From: Sinanaerobacter chloroacetimidivorans
GTDB lineage: Bacteria; Bacillota; Clostridia; Peptostreptococcales; Anaerovoracaceae
Direction of reading: 5' to 3'
Length of the DNA: 64,000 bases
NCBI RefSeq assembly: GCF_018128545.1
Contig: NZ_JAGSND010000016.1
Coordinates: forward strand, 36,416-100,415
Both the position numbers and the translations under genes were made by a program. The notes under the pieces are model-generated. The model had not been told where the DNA came from. It worked only from the letters and a program-made list of their open reading frames with translations, and ran no database searches. This document shows positions 1-8,114 of this stretch, one piece after another. The first letter of the stretch is position 1. Every line of letters begins with the position of its first letter.

Positions 1-126
1 CGAGAGTTTGACAACGACTTGGTCCGAAGGCTTCTGCAGAACATCAGGGTAATCAACGAGGAACTGATCGAAATTCAATTCAAATCCGGAATCGTGATGA
101 AACAGCAGGTTTCATATTATGAATAA
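1..126 (+). CDS. C-terminal end of a large serine recombinase (partial)
   Basis: The window opens inside a gene whose last 41 residues read in frame 1 to a TAA stop. The pattern EFDNDLVRRLL, then I-x-V-I, then IEIQFKSGIVM is typical of the extreme C-terminus of Clostridia large serine recombinases, where the coiled-coil region ends in a short beta-rich tail. The catalytic and zinc-ribbon parts lie outside the window. It fits a mobile-element boundary just left of the qat remnant. Identification rests on the short tail only. Confidence 0.6.
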   Translation, partial: REFDNDLVRRLLQNIRVINEELIEIQFKSGIVMKQQVSYYE

Positions 127-447
127 AAGATAGGCAGGAATGGTTACGGTATGGCTATTCCTGCCGAAGATAAAGCTGTTAAGACTAAAATCCTCAGAGC
201 ACTGAGGGTTTTAGTGTTGGCAGGTTTATGAAAATCTTTTGAATATTCTGCAAATTATTGTCTAAAAACATAATTGCGTGTTGAAAAGTACTAGGAAAAG
301 ATATACAATTATGGTAACAATGTAATTTATATTCTTGTTGTTTTTGTGGGTATAATATGCCAAATTTTAATCAATTATTAAAATTGCAATAAGCGAAATA
401 ATTAATGTTTAAACTGGTGAAAACTTTTTGGTAAGTGAGGTACGTAT
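127..447. other. Intergenic region with two hairpins upstream of qatA
   Basis: No gene is visible here. A 9-bp inverted repeat (GGCAGGAAT at 133-141 with ATTCCTGCC at 157-165) and a second near-perfect 14-bp hairpin (184-215) follow the recombinase stop. The rest is AT-rich and probably holds the qatA promoter; a TATAAT box is present at 351-356, but I see no convincing -35 box at the right distance. Confidence 0.5.
184..215 (+). terminator. Hairpin after the recombinase gene
   Basis: ACTAAAATCCTCAG (184-197) pairs with CTGAGGGTTTTAGT (202-215) with one G-U pair and a 4-nt loop. A terminator role after the recombinase is inferred; the T-rich 3' arm stands in for a T-run. Confidence 0.45.
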
Positions 448-2268
448 ATGTGGAAAGATTGTGAAACAGAACTGGATTTCTTGGATTTTGATTATCTGAC
501 TAAGATCCTAGAGGATACTGTTAATGATGAAAAATTATTACCTTCAAGTATTGGTGTTTATGGTGATTGGGGAAGTGGAAAATCTAGTCTAATGTATATG
601 TGCAAAAACTTACTTTCGAAGCAAAAAGGTACAGTTTGCCTTATGTTTAATGGTTGGTTATTTGAAGGATATGAAGATGCAAAAACAGCGATACTTGGTT
701 CTATTTTAGATGGTATTGCTGAAAATAGAAATCTTTCTGATAAAGCAAAACTAGTGCTGGAAGGATTATATAATAGCGTAGATAAATTCAAACTTATAAA
801 GAATGGATTGAAGTTTGGGGCAGATATATTCTTGACAGGAGGAATAGGAACAATTGCAGACTTAACCATTAGAAATATTTTAAAGGATGCTTCAAAAAAA
901 ATTCCTGATTTAGATATTGAAAAAGTTTCAGAGGAAATAAAAGATAAGCTTAATAATAAAGAGTTAAGAGATGATATTAAAAAATTCAGAGAAGAGTTTG
1001 CAGAATTATTGATTAAGGCTAGAATAAAAAAACTGGTAATTTTTATTGACGAGTTGGACAGATGTAACCCAAATACGATTTTGGATACATTAGAAGCTAT
1101 GCGCTTGTTTTTATTTACTGGAAGAGTTTCTTTTGTAATTGGTGCGGATGAAAGGCATATAGCATATGCCGTGAAAAATAAGTTCAATGAAATAGAAGGA
1201 ATTCAGATGGATATCGGTAAAGAATATCTAGAAAAATTAATCCAGTATCCAATTAGAATTCCAAGCTTGAATGATTATGAGATGGAATTTTACATAATGA
1301 GTTTATTATTTCAGAGTAATTTATCAGAGGATGAATTTGAAAAACTGCTTAATTATTTAAACAGAAGGAAGAAGGAACAGTTTTTACAATTTGCAGTTGA
1401 TTACGCTATGGTTAATGAATGTGATCAAAGCATTGCAGAAAAAGTAAAAGATGATATTTTAGTAGCCAAACAATTATCTTCAGTTTTAACAAAAGGATTA
1501 AATGGTAATCCAAGACAGTGTAAGAGGTTCTTAAACACATTAGATATGAGATTGAGAATGGCAAAATATAAAGATATAACTTTGGATACAAGAGTACTTG
1601 CTAAAATTATGGAGGTTGAATATTTTAGAACATCGCTATTTAGAAAGATGGCACAATTATCATTATCGGGGACGCTTAGTATAGAGTTAACTCATCTTGA
1701 AAAAAAGAAATATGATGAATTGAATGAATTGAAACTATGGAAAGATGATTTATGGGTTACAGAATGGATAGAATCAGAACCTATTTTACAATCACAAGAC
1801 TTGAGTATGTATTTTTATTTTACAAGAACATCACTAGACAATAAAGGAATAAGTAAAGTAAATAAAATGTCAGATACTGCAAAATTGATGTTTGATGGAA
1901 TTCGCAGCGGATCAGATATGTATTTAAGAGATGCAATAAAAAATATAGACAATATTAGTGATTTTGATGCAGAACAAATATTAGATGGGCTTTTTAGTGA
2001 ATTAACGCAAGATACAGAATTGGATAATGAGAAATTAAAACGATTTTTAAGGTGGGGTAGTGCCAAAAATGAATTACAAATTTCAACTATTGAATTTATA
2101 AGAGGAATTACTGGAAATAAAATAAAGCCAGCAGTGTTGCCATTAATAATAGAATTTTATGTTTCGACAAAAAGATCTCAAGAATGTAAAGAAATACTAG
2201 AAAAATGGAAAAAGGAAAACACCAGCATTGCGAGTAGAATCGATAAAGCTATAGAAGGTGAAAAATAA
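448..2268 (+). CDS. qatA: KAP-family P-loop ATPase, QatA-like
   Basis: This 606-residue protein has a Walker A motif GDWGSGKS at residues 39-46 and a Walker B motif VIFIDELDR near residue 195, the layout of KAP-family NTPases. It overlaps by one base a small gene starting MGTSSSYGG, which has the characteristic N-terminus of QatB. That pairing identifies it as QatA of the Qat anti-phage system, where the ATPase works with QatB, a QueC-like enzyme (QatC) and a TatD-like DNase (QatD). The start has a GAGG ribosome site a few bases upstream. No qatC or qatD lies in the window and qatB is truncated, so the ATPase is probably an orphan. Motifs are seen directly; the Qat assignment rests on family knowledge and context. 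Confidence 0.75.
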   Translation: MWKDCETELDFLDFDYLTKILEDTVNDEKLLPSSIGVYGDWGSGKSSLMYMCKNLLSKQKGTVCLMFNGWLFEGYEDAKTAILGSILDGIAENRNLSDKAKLVLEGLYNSVDKFKLIKNGLKFGADIFLTGGIGTIADLTIRNILKDASKKIPDLDIEKVSEEIKDKLNNKELRDDIKKFREEFAELLIKARIKKLVIFIDELDRCNPNTILDTLEAMRLFLFTGRVSFVIGADERHIAYAVKNKFNEIEGIQMDIGKEYLEKLIQYPIRIPSLNDYEMEFYIMSLLFQSNLSEDEFEKLLNYLNRRKKEQFLQFAVDYAMVNECDQSIAEKVKDDILVAKQLSSVLTKGLNGNPRQCKRFLNTLDMRLRMAKYKDITLDTRVLAKIMEVEYFRTSLFRKMAQLSLSGTLSIELTHLEKKKYDELNELKLWKDDLWVTEWIESEPILQSQDLSMYFYFTRTSLDNKGISKVNKMSDTAKLMFDGIRSGSDMYLRDAIKNIDNISDFDAEQILDGLFSELTQDTELDNEKLKRFLRWGSAKNELQISTIEFIRGITGNKIKPAVLPLIIEFYVSTKRSQECKEILEKWKKENTSIASRIDKAIEGEK

Positions 2269-2627
2269 TGGGGACATCGAGTAGTTATGGAGGAAATAAA
2301 GATAAGAAGAATTTACTTCCAGATGATTATAGTGAAAATAGTAATCAACCGGTTAGTTGGCAATCTGTAAAAACAGGATTATCTAAATATATTAACGGAA
2401 ATGGTGGAAATGGAATAAAAGGAACAGCTAGACAATATGTTAAGGCTGCTGGTGGATCGGCTGCTTTAGCTGCAAGATCGACAAATGGTATTAATGGTGC
2501 TGTAAATATTGGAAACATGTTTTCATCAATAAGAGAAAATGGTGTAATCGAAACTTTTGAACGGTTTGGTATAGAATATGCTGGTAAAAGTGTAGAGGAA
2601 ATATGTTCATCATTAATCAAGATGTGA
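2268..2627 (+). pseudogene. qatB: QatB-like protein, truncated
   Basis: The 119-residue product begins MGTSSSYGG and then has a linker and a glycine/alanine-rich segment (GLSKYINGNGGNGIKG, then AAGGSAALAAR). That is the N-terminal layout of QatB, whose full-length members are roughly 250-300 residues. The reading frame stops at 2627, 25 bases inside an unrelated TetR gene, so the C-terminal half and the downstream qatC and qatD have been replaced. The start codon overlaps the qatA stop (TAATG), which shows the original operon. Either this is a remnant, or a short N-terminal domain product is still made. Confidence 0.65.
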
Positions 2628-3208
2628 TTATAAAAATAGCATTTGATTATTTCCTAAACGTTGGCTATGAAGCAACAACTGTGAGAATGGTATGTAAGAA
2701 AGCAAATATAGAACCGCCTAGTTTATATTATTATTTTGGTTCAAAAAAAGGGCTCTTTTATGCGGTTGTGGATAAAATGCTTGCTGACTATCAAGAAATG
2801 GGGCAAATAAATTCAAAAGAAGGTAGCATGCATCCAGAAAAACTTTTAGAAGCGATTTATGAAAATAGCATTAAGTATGCAATTACACATAAAAATGAAA
2901 CAAAGTTTTATTTAAGATATACATTGTTTACACCACCTGAATTAAAAAAAGATATTGAAACATATATGACCCCAACTTATGAAAGAAAAAAGACTTTATT
3001 TAAAAAGTATCTTACTCAATTATGTGAAATGCAAGAATATAAATTTAATATTGAAACAGCATTTGTTATGTTTGAACGATTAGTGGATGATTCTACTTTT
3101 AACGTTGTTTTTTCAAATTGGAATCCAAGTAAAAAAGAAATTAGCGAAATTTTTGGTATATTCTGTAAGCTGCATTATAAGGGGATTTCATTGGCCGATA
3201 AAGAATAA
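2603..3208 (+). CDS. TetR/AcrR-family transcriptional regulator
   Basis: A 201-residue regulator. The N-terminal helix-turn-helix reads ATTVRMVCKKANIEPPSLYYYFGSKK, in part the classic TetR recognition helix with the S-L-Y-Y-Y-F signature at about residues 38-46. The rest is an all-helical ligand domain. The start overlaps the end of the qatB remnant; a GAGGAA ribosome site precedes ATG 2603, but the native start may have been lost at the junction. A hairpin follows at 3222-3263. There is no adjacent target operon: the next gene is a chemotaxis-receptor fragment, so its regulon is unknown. Confidence 0.8.
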   Translation: MFIINQDVIIKIAFDYFLNVGYEATTVRMVCKKANIEPPSLYYYFGSKKGLFYAVVDKMLADYQEMGQINSKEGSMHPEKLLEAIYENSIKYAITHKNETKFYLRYTLFTPPELKKDIETYMTPTYERKKTLFKKYLTQLCEMQEYKFNIETAFVMFERLVDDSTFNVVFSNWNPSKKEISEIFGIFCKLHYKGISLADKE

Positions 3209-3221
3209 AAATTAATATTAA

Positions 3222-3263
3222 AAGAAGACAAAACATGTGAAATGCTACAAGTTTTGTCTTCTT
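3222..3263 (+). terminator. Hairpin after the TetR gene
   Basis: A perfect 13-bp stem, AAGAAGACAAAAC (3222-3234) with GTTTTGTCTTCTT (3251-3263), follows the TetR stop. The T-rich 3' arm gives it terminator character. Confidence 0.65.
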
Positions 3264-3312
3264 GAAGGGGGCATATGCTTTGATAGGAAAAATAAATTTA
3301 AATAGGAATCTT

Positions 3313-3375
3313 AATTATCTTCAATATATTCAGCTATATCACTAAGCTCGCAATGTAAGATACGACATAGGTGGG
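3313..3375 (-). pseudogene. C-terminal stub of an XRE/Cro-type regulator
   Basis: On the minus strand about 20 codons read [20 protein letters not shown] before a TAA stop. This matches the conserved C-terminus of small HTH_26-type Cro/C1 regulators (L-C-x-x-L-x-C-x-x-x-D-I-x-E-Y). Nothing upstream continues the domain, because the chemotaxis fragment begins there. It is a deletion scar and is too short to be functional. Confidence 0.5.
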
Positions 3376-3387
3376 CTTGGTAGAAAG

Positions 3388-4347
3388 ATGGACGAAATGC
3401 GGGAGCAATTGCGTATCTTAATTGAAGAAATACGTCATAGTGAAACGACTTTAAATGCGGTAGTAATTGATATTAAAGAAAATGTATTAAAGCAGGATGA
3501 GTCCATTGAAAATGTGTCTGCTACCACCGAAGAATTAGCAGCAAGTATGGAGGAAACCTCTGCAACGGCTGAAAGTATCAATAGTATGTCAGAGCAAATT
3601 GGAGCAGCAACAAAAAATATTGCGGATCGAGCACAAGACGGAGCACAACAGGCGGCTCAAATCCATGAAAGAGCAAATTCAGCTAAGATTCAGACAATTA
3701 CACAACGTGAAAAATCAAATACCGTTCAAATGGAAATTCGTGCAAGTCTCGAACAGGCATTATTGGATGTTAAAGTTGTTGAAAAAATCGGTGTGCTATC
3801 ATCTTCTATTATGGATATTACCAATCAGACCAATCTTCTTGCTTTGAATGCTTCTATAGAGGCAGCAAGAGCTGGAGAGGCCGGAAGAGGTTTTGCAGTT
3901 GTTGCAGAGGAAATTGGTAATCTGGCATTTCAGTCAAAAGATGCAGTCGCTAAGATACAGGAAGTAACGCAAAAGGTTACAACCTCCGTATCAAAACTCT
4001 CAAGTGACTCTCAAAGATTGCTAGAATTTATTACTACAGATATTAATGAAAGCTTTGATACCTTTGATAAGGTGGCGGAAGCTTATAATAAGGATGCTGT
4101 TGACTTAGACTCTCTGATTTCAGATTTTAGCGCAACTTCACAAGAACTGTTAGCCTCCATTGATGGCGTATTAACTTCTATTAATGCAATTAGTACGGCA
4201 GCTAATGAAGGTGCCATCGGAGTTACTGAGATTGCACAGCGATCTTCTGATATTATGAATATGGCTGGTGTTATTGACCAAACGGTTGATAAATGTGTTG
4301 AAACCACAGTTGTATTGCATCGAAATATTGAGAAGTTCAAGATTTAG
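3388..4347 (+). pseudogene. Methyl-accepting chemotaxis protein, N-terminally truncated
   Basis: This 319-residue frame is the cytoplasmic signalling part of a chemoreceptor. It starts within the end of a HAMP linker ([17 protein letters not shown]) and runs through a methylation-helix region. It includes the hairpin-tip signature [18 protein letters not shown] followed by [11 protein letters not shown]. The ligand-binding domain, both membrane segments and most of HAMP are absent. The homologous frame begins at about 3373, exactly where the minus-strand XRE stub ends. The 5' part was therefore removed by rearrangement and the product should not sense or anchor normally. No good ribosome site precedes ATG 3388. 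Confidence 0.75.
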
Positions 4348-4755
4348 ATTTGTTATATAAATAAAAATTAAGGTTAAAAAAAGCGGTTGAAAAGTACAAG
4401 ATTGTATTTTTTAACCGCTTTCTTTTGGTAAGTTTTCATTCGAACTATATGATATAAATGAAAGTAATATTGGAATAATGCACAAATATTGTATATACAT
4501 ATTAAGAACTAATTAACAAATAATCTTTCTAAATAAAAAAACGACTTACATTTTCAGAAATATTGTGTTAAACTAATAGTAACGTGAAAAATAAGAGTAA
4601 TGAGTAGTAAAATCCTATTCGTAATTTTATACAAATCAACATTAAGAATCCGATTCGTTCATATTCACACTGAGGGTAGCGGATTTTTTGAATGTTGAAA
4701 TGGTTTATGTAATGGAAGTGTTATTGTAAAGCAATTAAGATAAGGAGTATGAAGT
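4348..4755. other. Intergenic region between the receptor remnant and the CarD-like gene
   Basis: It contains the terminator at 4381-4426. A second weaker hairpin pairs AATCCG (4647-4652) with CGGATT (4680-4685) and is followed by a T-run, so it may be an attenuator or terminator ahead of the CarD-like gene. No coding region is supported. Confidence 0.5.
4381..4426 (+). terminator. Rho-independent terminator
   Basis: AAGCGGTT (4381-4388) pairs with AACCGCTT (4413-4420), followed by TCTTTT. It closes the chemoreceptor remnant. Confidence 0.75.
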
Positions 4756-5268
4756 ATGTTTGATGTTGGTGATTAGATTGTTTATGGTGTAAATGGAGTA
4801 TGCAAAGTAGAAAAAGTCGGTACGGTAAGTGTTTCTGGCATACCAAAAGATAAAATGTATTATACATTAGTACCAGTTTACTCGAAAGGAAGTACTGTGT
4901 TTACTCCTACGGATAATCTGAAAGTTGTCATGCGACCGGTAATATCGAAGGAAGAAGCTTTGACTTTAGTTGACAGTATAAATGAAATTGAAATGATTAT
5001 GGAACAAGACGATCGATTGCAAGAGGTAAAATACAAGGAAGCATTGAAAAAATGCGACTGTAAAGAGTGTATTCGAATCATTAAAACCTTGTATCAAAAA
5101 AGACAGACAAGAGTTGCAGAAGGTAATAAAATAACATCTGGAGATGAAAGATATCTTCATTTAGCACAAGAATACTTATATGGAGAATTAGCTATACCAC
5201 TTGAAATGGAGAAGAATGAAGTGGAAGCATTTATTAGTGCAAGAGTGGAGATTTTAGAACTGGCGTAG
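4756..5268 (+). pseudogene. CarD-family RNA-polymerase-binding regulator with an amber codon
   Basis: The frame begins at ATG 4756 behind an AAGGAG ribosome site and encodes MFDVGD, then TAG (4774-4776), then IVYGVNGVCKVEKV. After that comes a helical C-terminal domain ending at 5268. CarD-type proteins normally start M-F-x-V-G-D-K-I-V-Y-G-x-x-G-V, so the amber replaces what is almost always a lysine (AAG to TAG). The first downstream ATG (4855) would drop the RNA-polymerase-interacting domain. The remaining 160-odd codons are intact, so the lesion looks recent. A sequencing error or amber readthrough cannot be excluded. A strong terminator follows at 5296-5327. Confidence 0.75.
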
Positions 5269-5295
5269 AGGACGACATGAATATAATAATCTTAG

Positions 5296-5327
5296 CAAGG
5301 AGAACTATTTTGTTCTCCTTGTTTTTT
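5296..5327 (+). terminator. Rho-independent terminator
   Basis: CAAGGAGAAC (5296-5305) and GTTCTCCTTG (5312-5321) form a perfect 10-bp stem followed by six T residues. Confidence 0.9.
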
Positions 5328-5385
5328 AGTATACTTTTCGTACAATATGCACAAAAAAAAGCAGTTCATTTGTAATAATTGAAAG

Positions 5386-5414
5386 TTGATTTCCATTACA
5401 ACACCATATATAAT
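5386..5414 (+). promoter_or_regulatory. Sigma-A promoter of the membrane hydrolase gene
   Basis: TTGATT (5386-5391), a 17-bp spacer and a perfect TATAAT (5409-5414) lie about 55 bp upstream of the hydrolase start. Confidence 0.7.
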
Positions 5415-5427
5415 CATAATTATACCA

Positions 5428-5450
5428 TATAATTTCCAAAGGAAATTATA
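5428..5450. promoter_or_regulatory. Operator-like palindrome in the hydrolase leader
   Basis: TATAATTTCC (5428-5437), AAA, then GGAAATTATA (5441-5450) is a perfect 10+10 inverted repeat just downstream of the predicted transcription start. Its size and place suit repression by the MarR-type protein encoded at the end of this transcription unit. The binding is inferred. Confidence 0.5.
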
Positions 5451-5468
5451 AAGGAGAAGGAGGTAATC

Positions 5469-7544
5469 ATGATGAACCGCAGCAAGAAAGTTTTAGTAGT
5501 GGCACTCGTTTTAATTGTATTGGGGAGTTTTTGTGCCAGCATGTTTAACACTTCCATGTTTCAGGTAAAAGTCAAAAAGATTGATTTTGAAACGGAGCAT
5601 GGAACACTATCCGGTCTGCTTTATATGCCAAAGGGTGCAGGCGCTGATGATCCAAGACCAGTGATTGTGACCACACATGGATATCTTAATTCCAAGGAAA
5701 TGCAGGATGCACCTGCCATTGAAATGTCCAGAAGAGGCTATATTGTGCTGGCACTTGACATGTATGATCATGGGGATTCTAGATGGAAAGGGGATATTCC
5801 AGTAGGTAGTCAGTTTGGGACGTTCTGGATTTATTCTCAGTATGATGCGGCAAACTATGTGGCAAAGCAGGATTATACGAAGAAGGATGAAAAGGGCAAT
5901 GCATATCTGGCAGTCAGCGGACATTCTATGGGGGGATTTTCGACATTGGTTGCCTTGTATATGGATGAAATGGCATCCTTACAAACCGGTACAAGATCAA
6001 TATATGCTGGAATTTCGGTAGGAGCAGACTATTCCTATGCTTCTGCGGTTGCTCCTGAGACAGACTACATAGCAGCATTTGGAAACCGCACCGTAGGTAT
6101 GATTGCTGGACATTATGATGAGTTTTTCTTTAATAAATCGGATGAGGAAAAAACTGCAAATGAAAAGAAAGTAACGGGTACGGTTACTTATAAAGATTTT
6201 GCGGCGACTGCATCCGGTAAACAGTTTTTAGGATTAACAAGTGAGGATACTGCAAAATCAGAGCAGTTTTACACAGTAGAGTCTGGTGATCTTTTATATG
6301 AAGGAAACGTGGTTCGTGAATCTCAGACCGGACAGCACATCATCTACACACCAAATCAGACGCATCCATGGAATCATTTTTCAAAAACCACAACATCAGA
6401 TTTAATTGATTTTTATACAACAGCATTTGATGGGGTGACATCTGTAAATCAAGCAAATGCTACTTTAAATTCCGAAAATCAAATTTGGTTTTTAAAAGAA
6501 CTTTGTAATTTAATCGCTATGATTGGTTTCTTTTTATTACTGATTCCAGTGGTAGGTATGCTTTTGAAGGCTCCATTTTTAAAGCAGGCAGTTACCGAAG
6601 AAATTCCAATGTTATCACCGGAAAAGACAAAACTGCAAAAAATTGCATCTTGGGTGTCCATTATTGCATGTATGCTTTATCCTGGAATTTTATTTGCTAC
6701 GTTAATGGATAAGGAAAAGACCGGACTAATGGTTCTGGCTGGTATTGCGGGCATTTCTGTGGTTGCCGGTGCTATTTTAGCCATTGTAAAGAAAGAAAAA
6801 GCTGGAGTTTTAGCAGCTGTCATTAGTCTAATTACAGCCTTGGTGTTCTTATTTGCAGATAAGATACTTCCGCTTAGTCCATTCTTTAATGAACCAACCA
6901 CAAATCAAATTATTTACTGGGCAATCGGCAATGGACTTATTGCATTAATTGTAGCCATTTTCTTTTATGGAATTACAAAAAAGAAAGATGGAACTACATG
7001 GAGTGCTTATGGAGTAAGTGGAAAAGTAAAATCCATCCTGGCAAGCTTTTGTATAGCTATACTTAGCATGATTATTTTATATGCAGTACTATTCCTGATT
7101 CAAGCAGTTTTTGGAACAGATTTCCGTTTTTGGACAATGGCTGTTCGAACCTTTAAGCCTGAATTTGTAGTCGTTTGGCTACGGTATTTGCCATTCTTCT
7201 TTGTTTATTATTTCATCAATGCCATTGCAATCAATGCGAATACCAGAGGAAAGAAGGGCGGTTATGCCATTGCAATCGGACTTAACGTTGGCGGACTCAT
7301 ATTATGGCTTTTATGTCAGTATGGCATGGATTTTGCAACTGGTACAGCTATGCTTCCAGCACAGGCATTGAATGGAATTTTATTAATTGCAACCATCCCT
7401 TGCCTTGCAATTGCAGCCGTCTATGCTAAGAAACTGTTTGAGAAAACACATAATGTGTGGCTGGCAGCCTTTATAAATACTATGTTCTTTACGATGATAA
7501 CCGTTGCAAATACGGTAATGTTTTGGAATATGATAAACGCATAA
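5469..7544 (+). CDS. Membrane-anchored alpha/beta hydrolase
   Basis: A 691-residue protein in two parts. An N-terminal hydrophobic segment (residues about 8-27) leads into an alpha/beta-hydrolase domain with the nucleophile elbow GHSMGG (Ser153), an oxyanion-region motif THGYLNSKE and a late histidine candidate in NQTHPWNHF. The second half (from about residue 340) has roughly eight to ten hydrophobic segments. The hydrolase domain probably sits outside the cell. Substrate is unknown; esterase, lipase or peptidase activity is possible. The start is one of two adjacent ATGs behind AAGGAGAAGGAGG. A MarR regulator follows 60 bp downstream. Confidence 0.8.
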   Translation: MMNRSKKVLVVALVLIVLGSFCASMFNTSMFQVKVKKIDFETEHGTLSGLLYMPKGAGADDPRPVIVTTHGYLNSKEMQDAPAIEMSRRGYIVLALDMYDHGDSRWKGDIPVGSQFGTFWIYSQYDAANYVAKQDYTKKDEKGNAYLAVSGHSMGGFSTLVALYMDEMASLQTGTRSIYAGISVGADYSYASAVAPETDYIAAFGNRTVGMIAGHYDEFFFNKSDEEKTANEKKVTGTVTYKDFAATASGKQFLGLTSEDTAKSEQFYTVESGDLLYEGNVVRESQTGQHIIYTPNQTHPWNHFSKTTTSDLIDFYTTAFDGVTSVNQANATLNSENQIWFLKELCNLIAMIGFFLLLIPVVGMLLKAPFLKQAVTEEIPMLSPEKTKLQKIASWVSIIACMLYPGILFATLMDKEKTGLMVLAGIAGISVVAGAILAIVKKEKAGVLAAVISLITALVFLFADKILPLSPFFNEPTTNQIIYWAIGNGLIALIVAIFFYGITKKKDGTTWSAYGVSGKVKSILASFCIAILSMIILYAVLFLIQAVFGTDFRFWTMAVRTFKPEFVVVWLRYLPFFFVYYFINAIAINANTRGKKGGYAIAIGLNVGGLILWLLCQYGMDFATGTAMLPAQALNGILLIATIPCLAIAAVYAKKLFEKTHNVWLAAFINTMFFTMITVANTVMFWNMINA

Positions 7545-7545
7545 C

Positions 7546-7574
7546 TTGTACACCCGGTGAATTGTTGGTATAAT
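7546..7574 (+). promoter_or_regulatory. Promoter of the MarR gene
   Basis: TTGTAC (7546-7551), 17 bp, TATAAT (7569-7574). It lies just after the hydrolase stop, so the regulator can be transcribed on its own. Confidence 0.65.
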
Positions 7575-7604
7575 AATTGAAGTATTGATAAACGAGGTGC
7601 TGAA

Positions 7605-8111
7605 ATGAAACTGGAATGGATGAGAGAATATCGAGATGTAGTGGAACAACTAATAAAGTATTGTAACGTATATGCGGCAGCCTATAAAAAGGAAGGCATT
7701 CCGGGAACGGATATTCCAATTTCATATGCCCAGATTCAAGTGATTGAATACTTGTTAGAAAATGAAGAACTACACCAAAATATGAAACAGATTGCAATGA
7801 GACTTGGAATTACGACCAGTAATTTTTCCAAATTGGTTAATAAGCTGGAACAAAAACAGTTGCTGGAAAAATTTCATACTGCCGATAATCGGAAAGAAGT
7901 CATCATTCAAGTAACCGAGTATGGACGACGGGTCTATCAGGAATATTCGGACTACATTTATCGAGAACATTTTTCAAAGATGTTTGAGGCAGCAAAAGAC
8001 ATTCCAAAAGAATGCCTTCCGCTGATTGCAGATATGCTGGGAGTTCCTTATAAAAATGCAAATTGTAAAAAGAAAGAACCCCCTGTTTTAATTCCCATTC
8101 ATAAAGATTAA
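7605..8111 (+). CDS. MarR-family transcriptional regulator
   Basis: A 168-residue winged-helix regulator. The recognition region reads KQIAMRLGITTSNFSKLVNKLEQKQLLEK, in part, followed by the wing TADNRKEVIIQVTEYGRR, as in MarR/SlyA proteins. It sits directly downstream of the membrane hydrolase and converges with a PucR-type gene only 3 bp away. The 10+10 palindrome in the hydrolase leader is its most likely operator, which would make this a self-contained hydrolase-regulator pair. That link is inferred from position. Confidence 0.85.
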   Translation: MKLEWMREYRDVVEQLIKYCNVYAAAYKKEGIPGTDIPISYAQIQVIEYLLENEELHQNMKQIAMRLGITTSNFSKLVNKLEQKQLLEKFHTADNRKEVIIQVTEYGRRVYQEYSDYIYREHFSKMFEAAKDIPKECLPLIADMLGVPYKNANCKKKEPPVLIPIHKD

Positions 8112-8114
8112 GAG

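Noticed and set aside
558..1187. Long minus-strand frame inside qatA
   Set aside because: It lies wholly within an ATPase gene with clear Walker motifs, and has low-complexity serine/isoleucine-rich composition without any domain.
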